A stretch of 52,931 nucleotides of DNA, taken from the NCBI GenBank assembly GCA_964415185.1, contig CAYPZI010000009.1, positions 1 to 52,931 on the forward strand, read 5' to 3'. Below, in pieces: positions 18,718 to 26,841 of this stretch. Below the pieces are notes generated by a model, which had not been told where the DNA came from, did not search any database, and saw nothing but the letters and a program-made list of their open reading frames with translations. Source of the stretch: CAYVBJ01 sp964415185. GTDB taxonomy: Bacteria; Bacteroidota; Rhodothermia; Balneolales; Balneolaceae. Position numbers and translations under genes: made by a program. The first letter of the stretch is position 1. Each line of letters begins with the position of its first letter.

Positions 18718-19989
18718 ATGAAAAAGATACAATATAACCTTTATGTACTTCTGATTGCATTTCTATCGATTATTTATGCAGGCTGTGACCACCGTGATAA
18801 AAAGCCGGCTCCTCTATTGCTCATCTCTTTCGATGGCTTCCGGTACGATTATTTCGATAAAACCGAGACGCCAAACTTTGACAATTTCATTGATTCGGGT
18901 ATTAAAGCTGAAGGATTGATATCCGTTTTTCCCACTAAAACGTTTCCAAACCACTATTCGATTGCAACCGGACTTTACCCTGAAAACAGCGGGTTGATTT
19001 CGAACAACATGTACGATCCCGGGATGGATGAATATTACTCGATTCGAGACAGGGAAGCGGTTGAAAACCCCGAATGGTATAAGGGGGAACCGATTTGGAA
19101 TACGGTTGAAAAAAATGGCCTCAATGCAGGAACACTGTTCTGGGTAGGTTCTGAGGCACCTGTACAAAACATGAGGCCTACGTTCTGGAAAAAATATGAC
19201 GGCGGTTTCCCGGAAACGGCAAGAATAGATACGGTGGTTCAATGGTTTACACGTGAAGATTCAAACAGGATTGATTTCGCAACTCTTTACTACAGCGATG
19301 TTGATACAAAAGGCCACATGTACGGAACAGAATCCGACTCACTTGTTGCTGCTATTGAAAATGCAGACAGGTTGATGGGTTATCTTAAAACCAGGCTTGA
19401 GGAAGCCGGTTTGTGGGGAAAAATAAATATCATCATAGTTTCAGACCATGGAATGGCAGATTTATCGGCTGAAAAAGTTATTTATATTGACGAATTGATC
19501 GATCTTGGCCGCGTCCAAATGATTGACTGGACACCGGTAGCAATGTTTAACCCGGATCAGGATTACCTGGATGAGGTTGTAGCGATTTTGAAAGAAAACG
19601 AATCTCAGGGCTTCAGGGTATTTAAAAAAGAAAATCTGCCCGAACGATATGATCTGAAAAATAATCCGAGAACACCGGATGTTATCATGATAGCCGATAC
19701 GGGATATACCATTACAACGAAAGCAAGATATCCGTCGTTTGTTGCAAATCTGCCCTCTGCAACTCATGGGTATGACAATTATGAAAAAATCATGTATGGT
19801 ATTTTCCTGGCAAGCGGTCCGGGATTTAAGAATGGTGAGACCGTTGAGCCATTTGAAAATATTCATATTTACGCTTTGATGACCGAACTGATGGGTATTG
19901 ATCCTGCACCGAATGATGGAAGTTCAGAAATTTTTAAAGATGTATTAAAAAAGTACCTAAAATCCGCAAGAGTAATTATAAAAGATTGA
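18718..19989 (+). CDS. Exported nucleotide pyrophosphatase/phosphodiesterase (NPP) lipoprotein
   Basis: An alkaline-phosphatase-superfamily enzyme of the ecto-NPP type, which cleaves nucleotides to NMP plus pyrophosphate or other phosphodiesters. It has 423 residues. The signal-II sequence has lipobox IYAGC, so it is anchored by about Cys22. Catalytic features are SFDGFRYDY (metal Asp), the nucleophile Thr75 in FPTKTFPNHY, the SIATGLYPENSG block, YYSDVDTKGHMYG and SDHGM (Asp243, His244), with a C-terminal metal His in SATHGYDN. All the zinc ligands I can identify are present. It lies 121 bases before the exported pyrophosphatase-like gene on the same strand. Confidence 0.92.
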   Translation: MKKIQYNLYVLLIAFLSIIYAGCDHRDKKPAPLLLISFDGFRYDYFDKTETPNFDNFIDSGIKAEGLISVFPTKTFPNHYSIATGLYPENSGLISNNMYDPGMDEYYSIRDREAVENPEWYKGEPIWNTVEKNGLNAGTLFWVGSEAPVQNMRPTFWKKYDGGFPETARIDTVVQWFTREDSNRIDFATLYYSDVDTKGHMYGTESDSLVAAIENADRLMGYLKTRLEEAGLWGKINIIIVSDHGMADLSAEKVIYIDELIDLGRVQMIDWTPVAMFNPDQDYLDEVVAILKENESQGFRVFKKENLPERYDLKNNPRTPDVIMIADTGYTITTKARYPSFVANLPSATHGYDNYEKIMYGIFLASGPGFKNGETVEPFENIHIYALMTELMGIDPAPNDGSSEIFKDVLKKYLKSARVIIKD

Positions 19990-20002
19990 TTTTAAAATAA
20001 AT

Positions 20003-20073
20003 GAGTCATCGGATGACTTGCAAGCAAGGATTCATTTAAATGATTAGAAATCAACAAGTCATCCGATGACTTG
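20003..20073. repeat. Pair of near-palindromic 19-mers
   Basis: GAGTCATCGGATGACTTGC at 20003-20021 and AAGTCATCCGATGACTTGC at 20055-20073 are each nearly self-complementary (AGTCATC/GATGACT) and lie 52 bases apart. Between them is another short palindrome, ATTCATTTAAATGATT. The pair sits between the NPP stop and the start of the pyrophosphatase-like gene, the second copy ending 37 bases before the ATG at 20111. Confidence 0.7.
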
Positions 20074-20110
20074 CGGTTATTGGGAAAGTAATAACATTTT
20101 CCAAAGCAAA

Positions 20111-20692
20111 ATGAATATGTACCGTATTTTACTACTGTTGGGTTTTCTTCCTGCATTTGCCGGAGTCTTTGCATGCTCAAGTGCGCAAAATAAAATTCAG
20201 GCATACATTGAGATACCTGCCGGTACAAACCTGAAACTGGAGTATGATTTTAACAAATCGGAACTGGTGCCGGATACGCTAAACGGGCTTCCGAGAGAGA
20301 TTGAATATCTTCCTTATCCTGCAAATTATGGCTTTATTATCGGAACCATTCAGGATAAAGTTTCCGGAGGAGATGGAGTTCCTCTTGATGTCCTCGTCAT
20401 TTCTTCAGCCCTTCAACCCGGAGATTCAATCGAAGTGATTCCACTGGGCGTGATTCAAACTCTTGATGAAGGTGAAAAAGATGACAAGATCATCGCAATT
20501 CCGGCTGATCCAGGCCTTCAGACCGTAAAGGCTGATTCATTTCGGGAGCTGAAAGAGCGCTACCCCGGAATGATTGAGATTTTTCAGATTTGGTTTTCAA
20601 ACTATAATCAGAAAAACAACTTTACCGAAATTGTGAATACTGGTGATGAAAAGCTTGCAATGGAACTAATACGAAGGTATTCTATTCATTGA
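20111..20692 (+). CDS. Exported family-I inorganic pyrophosphatase homologue (lipoprotein)
   Basis: A soluble-type pyrophosphatase fold fused to an export signal. From ATG 20111 it has 193 residues: MNMYRILLLLGFLP then VFAC (probable lipidation at Cys22), then the PPase domain. Recognisable family-I features are LPREIEYLPYPANYGF (Arg and Tyr of the active site) and DEGEKDDKIIAIP (metal Asp and Lys). The signature that is usually DGDPxD reads Asp88-Gly-Val90-Pro-Leu-Asp93, so the middle Asp (E. coli Asp67) is Val. The usual NYK/HYK near the C-terminus reads SNYNQ, so the Lys is Asn. It may be a low-activity, re-specialised or non-catalytic homologue. An ATG at 20117 is an alternative start. 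Confidence 0.82.
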   Translation: MNMYRILLLLGFLPAFAGVFACSSAQNKIQAYIEIPAGTNLKLEYDFNKSELVPDTLNGLPREIEYLPYPANYGFIIGTIQDKVSGGDGVPLDVLVISSALQPGDSIEVIPLGVIQTLDEGEKDDKIIAIPADPGLQTVKADSFRELKERYPGMIEIFQIWFSNYNQKNNFTEIVNTGDEKLAMELIRRYSIH

Positions 20693-20700
20693 TTTACATT

Positions 20701-22152
20701 TCAACTGCCCGATGCAGGCAACCTGGGACACTTTTTCGTAAATATCGATTTGGATGCATAGACCGCTTCAGATATTTGAATCGCAGCAGAATCAACCGGA
20801 ACGGATTTCAGATACCGGTGCCAGGATTCAACAATTTTTCCGCCGTCCGATTTCACGATTTCACCGATAGAGCCATTCCGGTATGCGGCTTTTATCTCAG
20901 CCGGAGGCAGTTCTTTCAATATGTGCCTTACAAATGATCCTGTCACCGTATAACTTATGATGCCCGGCTGACGATAAAATCCTGTAAAGCCAAACAGTTT
21001 CTCAAGCTCTGAAGCACCGGGCAGGGTGTCGCCCGCTGCAACAATCTGATCAATGGATACCTCACGGAAACGTTTCGGGTCGATGGCAACGGCAAGGCCT
21101 TCAACCAGCCCGATACTGCTGCTTGCCCCAAACCGGTTACCAAACTGTTTTGCCACCACGTGAACCATTTCATGTTTTAAAACACCGGAAAGATCATCCA
21201 GGGTAATATGCATTTGATCCCGGTTTAGCCACACCGGAACGTAATTTGTATCCCCTGCTCCCGTTAGTTGCTTTTTTTTGTCAGAACCGGGATATATAAA
21301 GCTCAATATCGGATCAGATTGATAGTTTTCGGGGTCGAGCTCAAGAATCCCGGTAATTTCGTTGAGGTAGGTTTCGTGCAGTTCTCCGATTTTTTGAATT
21401 GAATCTTTATCAGCAGCTACAGGATCGTAAATAATTCTGAAATGCTGCGTTGAATGTATACCTCCGAGCTTATTGGCGATGTATTTTTCAGTAGAAATAA
21501 AACCGGCTTTGGAAGCATTCATGTAGAAAAGAACAAGGAAAAGAGCTCCTAATATAGTAATGGCTTTGGCGGTTTTATTTTCAGTAACGGCAGGCAGTGT
21601 CCATAAAATACCAATCCATGCAAAAGTGCTCAGGCGGAATAACAGCAGTTTATCCGGAAAAAGGACTGTTTCATCGTAAATCGGTCCGGGCCAGTAGCCC
21701 CATATTTGATTGAAGAAAAAGAGCTGCGGAAAATTTAAGAATTCATACAAAGTGGGTATCAGCAAGAAAAAAAACCAAAAAAAGAGAGCGGGTAGCAGAG
21801 CATTTTTGAAATCCATCATAGACGAAAGCCTTCCGATAGTGAGGCCTAACAGTGCTGCCGGCAAGGGCACTGCAATCCAAAAAGCCAGCCCGTCGAACGA
21901 GTAGCAGCCATGGAGAATATCTGAAATCAGCAGTGGCAGCGCCCAGCCTGCAAAAAAGAAGAGCGAACTTTTAAAGATCTGAAGGTACCCGTGTTTTTGT
22001 TCTGAAGCCCGGTACAAGCAGTAAATACTCAGGATGACGGCTGCAACGGATGCCGATTCCCAATGAAAATTTCGCAGTAACGGTATAAAAAGTGATAACA
22101 GACCGGTAATGAATCCAGCCAATAGAGCTTTGTGGAATCTGTGAAAATGCAT
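20701..22152 (-). CDS. Polytopic membrane protein with a C-terminal gluzincin metalloprotease domain
   Basis: A 483-residue protein. About seven hydrophobic segments fill the first 215 residues, followed by a soluble domain with the zinc motif His327-Glu328-Met-Val-His331 and a third ligand Glu351 in GLVEGLAVAI, the HExxH...E arrangement of gluzincins (peptidase MA-like). Upstream of the motif a FRIIYDP strand resembles the start of such domains. Orientation relative to the membrane cannot be fixed from sequence. It is convergent with the pyrophosphatase-like gene (8 bases apart) and on the same strand as proline dehydrogenase upstream. The substrate is unknown. Confidence 0.75.
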   Translation of the reverse strand: MHFHRFHKALLAGFITGLLSLFIPLLRNFHWESASVAAVILSIYCLYRASEQKHGYLQIFKSSLFFFAGWALPLLISDILHGCYSFDGLAFWIAVPLPAALLGLTIGRLSSMMDFKNALLPALFFWFFFLLIPTLYEFLNFPQLFFFNQIWGYWPGPIYDETVLFPDKLLLFRLSTFAWIGILWTLPAVTENKTAKAITILGALFLVLFYMNASKAGFISTEKYIANKLGGIHSTQHFRIIYDPVAADKDSIQKIGELHETYLNEITGILELDPENYQSDPILSFIYPGSDKKKQLTGAGDTNYVPVWLNRDQMHITLDDLSGVLKHEMVHVVAKQFGNRFGASSSIGLVEGLAVAIDPKRFREVSIDQIVAAGDTLPGASELEKLFGFTGFYRQPGIISYTVTGSFVRHILKELPPAEIKAAYRNGSIGEIVKSDGGKIVESWHRYLKSVPVDSAAIQISEAVYASKSIFTKKCPRLPASGS

Positions 22153-22210
22153 CGGATTAGAAGATGACCGGGGTAATTTATTTATGTTGCTTAATCAAAT
22201 ATAAACGGAC

Positions 22211-23062
22211 TTACTTTTTAAACAGGTTTTTGGCTACGAAAAAAATATTCTCTTTTCTTTCAAAAAGCCGTCGTTTAAAATAGGGAAACCACATGGTTCC
22301 GTATGGCACATAAATCCTTGTATGATAACCGTTCACGGTAAGTTCAACCATTGTTTCCTCGCGAAGCCCGTATAACATCTGAAACTCGAACCGGGCCTTT
22401 CCGATCCCCTTTTCTTCCGCATGATTTTTCACCCAGTTTATAATCTGATCGTCATGAGAAGCTATCCTTGGAAAAGTGGTTTTATCCATCAAAATGGAGG
22501 CGTATTCCTTGAATGCCTCGCGGATGGCAGTCATATTCTGTAAGGCTACCCTTTCAGGCTCCTGGTAGGCTCCTTTGCAAAGGCGTACATCGGCACCCAT
22601 TTCGGCCAAATAGGGTATGTCTTTTTTTGACCGGTGAAGATAAGCCTGGATTACAATGCCTACATGCTTGCCGTATTTTTGAAATGCTTCTTCAAAGATA
22701 TCAATGGTAGCTTGGGTGTAATCAGAACCTTCCATGTCAATTCTGACAAAATGATCCAGTTCTGAAGCCGTATCCAGGAGTCTGCGCAGGTTTTCGAGGC
22801 AAAACTGACGGCTGATATCCAGCCCCATCATGGTAAGTTTAATAGAAATGGTGCTGTCCAGATTTTGTGCCTCGATATCCCTCAGAAGCTGAATGTATGA
22901 TTCTACTGTTTGTGATGCCGTTTCCTTGTTTTTAACATTCTCGCCGAGCAGGTCAAGCGTAACTTTGATCTTTTTTTTATTGAGTGCCTCGACCTTGGGT
23001 GCTGCATGATCGAAATTTTCACCTGCCACAAACCTGCGTGCGAATATAAAGGGTAATTTCAT
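22211..23062 (-). CDS. Proline dehydrogenase (monofunctional)
   Basis: This FAD enzyme oxidises proline to pyrroline-5-carboxylate at the membrane. From the ATG at 23062 it has 283 residues and starts MKLPFIFARRFVAGEN. The TIM-barrel blocks are clear: VTLDLLGENV, SIKLTMMGLD, VRIDMEGSDYT, IVIQAYLHRS, DVRLCKGAYQEP, ASHDDQIINW, EFQMLYGLR and the C-terminal YVPYGTMWFPYFKRRL with the substrate-binding Arg pair. The open frame extends 35 codons further upstream, but those residues do not resemble the family. No P5C dehydrogenase is fused or adjacent. Confidence 0.93.
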   Translation of the reverse strand: MKLPFIFARRFVAGENFDHAAPKVEALNKKKIKVTLDLLGENVKNKETASQTVESYIQLLRDIEAQNLDSTISIKLTMMGLDISRQFCLENLRRLLDTASELDHFVRIDMEGSDYTQATIDIFEEAFQKYGKHVGIVIQAYLHRSKKDIPYLAEMGADVRLCKGAYQEPERVALQNMTAIREAFKEYASILMDKTTFPRIASHDDQIINWVKNHAEEKGIGKARFEFQMLYGLREETMVELTVNGYHTRIYVPYGTMWFPYFKRRLFERKENIFFVAKNLFKK

Positions 23063-23234
23063 AGCGTTTCTGTGATTCAATAAATATTTCAATAAACAAA
23101 ATACAAATGTAAGGATAACAGTTTCATAAATATCTGAAAGTTTTTGACGGCGAAAATAATTTTGCAACTTTTAAAAAACCGTTTCGTAGTCAGGTAAAGG
23201 TCAAATTAACAGGATAATATGCAGAGGTGTATAT

Positions 23235-24182
23235 ATGAATAGTCAAAATAGAAGCTTAATAGGATTGAAATGTATTCTTTCATTGGTGGTGATGGCAGCC
23301 TTAGCGGCCACTGCCTATTCACAGAAAGTTGATGATGCCTATACTTTAAAGACATTTGATATCTCGAGTCCGCAACTGGAAATCTCAACAGCAGGTGGAT
23401 ATATAAATGTTATCGGCCACAATAAAGATAACGTCAGGGTTGAAATGTATGTAAGGAAAAACGGAAAGTACTTATCAGCTTCAGATACCGATCTTGAGGA
23501 TTACGATATCGATATTTCGGCTTCAGGCAATGAAGTAACGGCAAGTGCCGGCAGGAAAAACAGTTCCGGTATCAAGTTTTGGAATAACGGTAATAGCTAC
23601 AGTATCTCATTTGTGGTTTACACGCCGGAAAGGTCTATGGTAACAGGGAGAACAAGTGGCGGAAGTATGAAAGCAGAAAACATTTCGGGTACGCTGGATT
23701 TTTCAACCAGTGGCGGAAGCATCAGCCTGAACTCAATTTCCGGAGATATAAATGCAAGAACTTCGGGGGGGAGCCTGAATTTTGAAAACCTGAATGGCAA
23801 CGTGAATGGAAGAACGAGTGGCGGGTCGATTCGCGTACTTAACGCGCAGGGTGAACTCGATTTAAGAACCTCCGGCGGATCTGTAAAACTCGACGAAGTG
23901 GCAGGGATTGTAAATGCACGTACCAGCGGAGGAAGTATTCAGGCAATTTCCAAAAGTGAAAAGTGCAGCCTCGACCTCAGTACAAGCGGTGGTAATATAT
24001 CTATCACACTGCCTGACAACTCAGGCTATGAACTGGACTTAAAGGGAAACAGGGTTTCGACAACGTTTACGGAATTTTCCGGCGAGATGGAAAAGAACAG
24101 GGTTATAGGCACCATTCGCGGTGGCGGACCCAAAATTGCTGCGCGTACTTCGGGCGGAAGCGTCAGGCTAAATTACAATTAA
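23235..24182 (+). CDS. Exported DUF4097-type repeat protein (predicted beta-helix)
   Basis: A 315-residue protein with a signal peptide (LKCILSLVVMAALAAT, cleavage near AYSQ). A Shine-Dalgarno-like GAGGTG precedes ATG 23235. From about residue 138 the sequence repeats T-S-G-G-[SN] with hydrophobic strands between; Thr positions are 140, 158, 176, 194, 212, 230 and 250, then 305. The 18-residue period suggests stacked beta-helix rungs. This matches the DUF4097 (adhesin-like) family; molecular function is unknown. A terminator follows 16 bases after the stop. Confidence 0.88.
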   Translation: MNSQNRSLIGLKCILSLVVMAALAATAYSQKVDDAYTLKTFDISSPQLEISTAGGYINVIGHNKDNVRVEMYVRKNGKYLSASDTDLEDYDIDISASGNEVTASAGRKNSSGIKFWNNGNSYSISFVVYTPERSMVTGRTSGGSMKAENISGTLDFSTSGGSISLNSISGDINARTSGGSLNFENLNGNVNGRTSGGSIRVLNAQGELDLRTSGGSVKLDEVAGIVNARTSGGSIQAISKSEKCSLDLSTSGGNISITLPDNSGYELDLKGNRVSTTFTEFSGEMEKNRVIGTIRGGGPKIAARTSGGSVRLNYN

Positions 24183-24197
24183 ATTTTTTATCTGTCT

Positions 24198-24234
24198 AAA
24201 AAAGGTGTTTATGAGTAAATAAACGCCTTTTTTT
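24198..24234 (+). terminator. Rho-independent terminator after the DUF4097 gene
   Basis: An AAAAAAGGTGTTTAT arm pairs with ATAAACGCCTTTTTTT around a short GAGTAA-type loop, with one mismatch-type G/T position. The A- and T-runs make it potentially bidirectional. It isolates the DUF4097 gene from the oxidase cluster. Confidence 0.85.
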
Positions 24235-24360
24235 ATTTTGTAATTGGACAAGGTTGTCTTTTTACTTTTTCACTATTCTGCTGTTATTTTCAGTTTATAT
24301 TATTTCCGGATAGTTATGGCTTTCCGGGAATCAATTCAAACCAAAACTAACCGGGTTGAT

Positions 24361-24495
24361 ATGGCTGAGAAAGAAAAAGAAATGGCAGATGAAGAGTTTT
24401 ATCCGAAGGGTGCGCTCGCCTTTTTTATAGTGATGATCGTCATGTTTATGGTGATGTGGTTTTCGCTCTACTTTGAACTGCTGGGGAGGGGATAA
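24361..24495 (+). CDS. cbaD: ba3-type cytochrome c oxidase subunit IIa miniprotein
   Basis: A 44-residue single-helix protein MAEKEKEMADEEF-YPKGALAFFIVMIVMFMVMWF-SLYFELLGRG. It matches the architecture of the tiny subunit IIa of Thermus ba3 oxidase: an acidic N-terminus, a PKGALA entry to one transmembrane helix and a short RG end. It lies two bases before subunit II and in the same transcription unit, which supports the assignment. An in-frame ATG at 24316 would add 15 residues, and the frame is open further upstream; the shorter form fits the family length better. Confidence 0.82.
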   Translation: MAEKEKEMADEEFYPKGALAFFIVMIVMFMVMWFSLYFELLGRG

Positions 24496-24497
24496 AC

Positions 24498-24965
24498 ATG
24501 GGGAATTCAGAAAAAGTGGCTTTAAGCCTGAGTGTGTTACTCTTGATTGTATTCCTGGCAGCTGTAATTTATGCATCAGCTGCAAGAGGAATTGAAGTTC
24601 CAACCTGTATTACGGATGTTGAACCCTTTACCAAAGATACTCTCTTTCAAGTAGGTGAAAATCAATATGAACTCCAGATGGTAGCCAGAATGTGGGCATT
24701 TCAGCCGTCAACCATTGAATTGCCGGCAGGTTCAGAAGTGGATTTGTATCTAACATCACAGGACATCATACACGGTTTTCATGTCGAAAAAACAAACCTG
24801 AATTTAATGGCGGTACCCGGTGCAATCAACTATATGAAAGTCAAATTTGATGAACCCGGCACCTACTTTTTTGCTTGTCATGAATATTGCGGGGCTGCCC
24901 ATCATACAATGGCCGGGCGATTTGTGATTACCGAACCGGAAACTCAAACAGGAGCACAGCCATGA
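24498..24965 (+). CDS. cbaB: Cytochrome c oxidase subunit II (ba3 type, CuA)
   Basis: This CuA-carrying subunit accepts electrons from a soluble or lipid-anchored donor and passes them to subunit I. It has 155 residues, short like other ba3 subunit II proteins, with a single N-terminal transmembrane helix (about 8-29) rather than two. The CuA site is complete: His92 in IIHGFHVEK, then Cys127-x3-Cys131-x3-His135-x2-Met138 in ACHEYCGAAHHTM. Its stop overlaps the subunit I start (ATGA). Confidence 0.95.
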   Translation: MGNSEKVALSLSVLLLIVFLAAVIYASAARGIEVPTCITDVEPFTKDTLFQVGENQYELQMVARMWAFQPSTIELPAGSEVDLYLTSQDIIHGFHVEKTNLNLMAVPGAINYMKVKFDEPGTYFFACHEYCGAAHHTMAGRFVITEPETQTGAQP

Positions 24966-26662
24966 CAGCAGATACATTTCGGTTTTCATCTTCTGAAAAA
25001 AAGCTAATGGCAGTACTGATCGTACTTCCGATGGTGTTGCTATTTGCCGGTGTGTATGGCGGATTTATGCAAACCTTGTTCAGGGCAGGGATTATTCAAA
25101 GTGATCCGTTCATGGGGCCCGATTACTATAAAGGGCTTACACTGCACGGTGTTTTGAATGCGATTGTATTTACTACTTTTTTTGCAGTTGCCTTTGGGAA
25201 TGCCATTATCCCATACGCACTAAAAAAATCACTGAACGTTACAATTGCCTGGGTTTCAGGTATTTTAATGCTCGCAGGCTCTGTTATTGCGGCAATTACC
25301 ATATTGATCGGTGAAGCCAGTGTACTCTATACTTTTTATCCACCGCTGAAAGCCCATCCCTTGTTTTATGTGGGCCTTACTTTGCTTGTGGTGGGATCAT
25401 GGATCGCCTTTTTTAACTGGATACCGATTTACCTGGAATGGAGAAGGGAAAATCCCGGCGAAAAAACACCCCTTGCCGTTGTGGGTATGTTTACAACCTT
25501 TATTGTCTGGTTTATAGCTACCTTGCCGGTTGCATTTGAAATACTTGTTTTATTGCTTCCGTGGTCGATAGGGTGGACGGAAAGTGTGAATGTCATGCTT
25601 GCAAGAACGCTTTTCTGGTTTTTTGGCCATCCGCTGGTTTACTTCTGGCTGCTTCCGGCCTATGTAATGTTTTATACATTTCTGCCCAAGCTTGCAGGTG
25701 GCAAGCTCTACTCAGACATGGCCGGAAGGCTTGTGTTTATGTTGTTTATTATTTTTTCGATACCGGTCGGTACACATCATCAATACATGGATCCATCAAT
25801 AGGCTCTCAGTGGAAATTTTTACACGGCCTCTTTACATATGGCGTTGCACTTCCCAGCCTGATTACGGCCTTTACAATTGCTGCAAGCCTTGAGTACGGC
25901 GGTCGAAAAAACGGAGGGAAAGGTTTGTTCGGATGGATGTTCAAACTTCCCTACTTTGATAAAGAAAGATGGATGTTTTCGTATCTCATTGCCGGTTTAA
26001 TCATTTTCATATTTGGCGGGATCAGCGGAATTGTGAATGCATCTTATCAAATGAATAGTGCCGTCCACAATACGTCCTGGATTCCAGGCCATTTTCATTT
26101 AACTGTAGCCGGCCCTGTTTTGCTTGCTTTTCTCGGAGGCAGCCTCTACCTGGTTAAAGAGTTCATGCAGAAAGAAGTTAAATTCAAGGGGCTGATCACT
26201 TCAGTGCCCTATATCTGGATGATCGGAGTTGCCATCTTTTCGTGGGGAATGATGCGCGGAGGACTTATCGGAACTCCAAGGCGCACAAATATGGGATCCA
26301 CTTATGTAAATCCGGACAGCGCCTTATATCAACCCGACTGGGTAATGTATGTGGATATCAGCGTAATCGGCGGTGTACTTATGACTCTTGCAATCGTGAT
26401 TTTCGTAGGTGCGTTTTTTGTAACCGTATTTTCCAAAACGTTATCGGAAGAGCGAGATCCTGTTGTAGAGCTTCCCCTTTCCGATCCATACCACGATGAA
26501 CCTGCACTCTGGCTCAGAAATTTCAAGCCCTGGGTAATTGCTGCTGTCATCCTGATTATTATCGCTTATACTCCGGTAATTTATGATGTAATGAGAAGTA
26601 CGTATTCGGAATCGCCTCCATATTCACCGAATAACCCGGTACCCGAACGTACTCTGGAATAA
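24962..26662 (+). CDS. cbaA: Cytochrome c oxidase subunit I (B-type, ba3-like)
   Basis: This is the catalytic subunit of a heme-copper oxygen reductase; it reduces O2 to water and pumps protons. It has 566 residues and about 13 transmembrane segments. Ligands are visible: low-spin heme His in LTLHGVLNA, CuB His plus the cross-linked Tyr in FGHPLVYFW, the His pair in GTHHQYMD, and heme His residues in PGHFHLTVAGP. Lack of the A-type D-channel signature and association with subunit IIa place it in the B family. ATG 24962 overlaps the subunit II stop; the longer open frame upstream lies within subunit II. Confidence 0.95.
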   Translation: MTADTFRFSSSEKKLMAVLIVLPMVLLFAGVYGGFMQTLFRAGIIQSDPFMGPDYYKGLTLHGVLNAIVFTTFFAVAFGNAIIPYALKKSLNVTIAWVSGILMLAGSVIAAITILIGEASVLYTFYPPLKAHPLFYVGLTLLVVGSWIAFFNWIPIYLEWRRENPGEKTPLAVVGMFTTFIVWFIATLPVAFEILVLLLPWSIGWTESVNVMLARTLFWFFGHPLVYFWLLPAYVMFYTFLPKLAGGKLYSDMAGRLVFMLFIIFSIPVGTHHQYMDPSIGSQWKFLHGLFTYGVALPSLITAFTIAASLEYGGRKNGGKGLFGWMFKLPYFDKERWMFSYLIAGLIIFIFGGISGIVNASYQMNSAVHNTSWIPGHFHLTVAGPVLLAFLGGSLYLVKEFMQKEVKFKGLITSVPYIWMIGVAIFSWGMMRGGLIGTPRRTNMGSTYVNPDSALYQPDWVMYVDISVIGGVLMTLAIVIFVGAFFVTVFSKTLSEERDPVVELPLSDPYHDEPALWLRNFKPWVIAAVILIIIAYTPVIYDVMRSTYSESPPYSPNNPVPERTLE

Positions 26663-26710
26663 GTTTTTAAAAGCTGAATTAAATGAACTATAGATATTCG
26701 GCAGGTTTCA

Positions 26711-26841
26711 TGGTGTCATGTCAACTGCAAACCCGCAAAGTTTTATCTCAGAGTTGCTTCCATTTTTCTAACGTACTGCCATTTCAGAAAAGAAACTTTG
26801 CGGGTTTTTTGCGAAAGATCAGATTTGACACAACAATAGTT
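26711..26841. repeat. MITE-like palindromic element, copy A
   Basis: Outer inverted repeats: TGTCATGTCAA at 26714-26724 and TTGACACAACAATAG at 26825-26839. Inner stem: AAACCCGCAAAGTTTT at 26729-26744 pairs with GAAACTTTGCGGGTTT at 26792-26807. Copy B (29785-29923) has the same design with a compensated base pair. The right side of copy A overlaps the probable start codon and first codons of the SCO gene. No transposase gene is in or near it. Confidence 0.75.
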
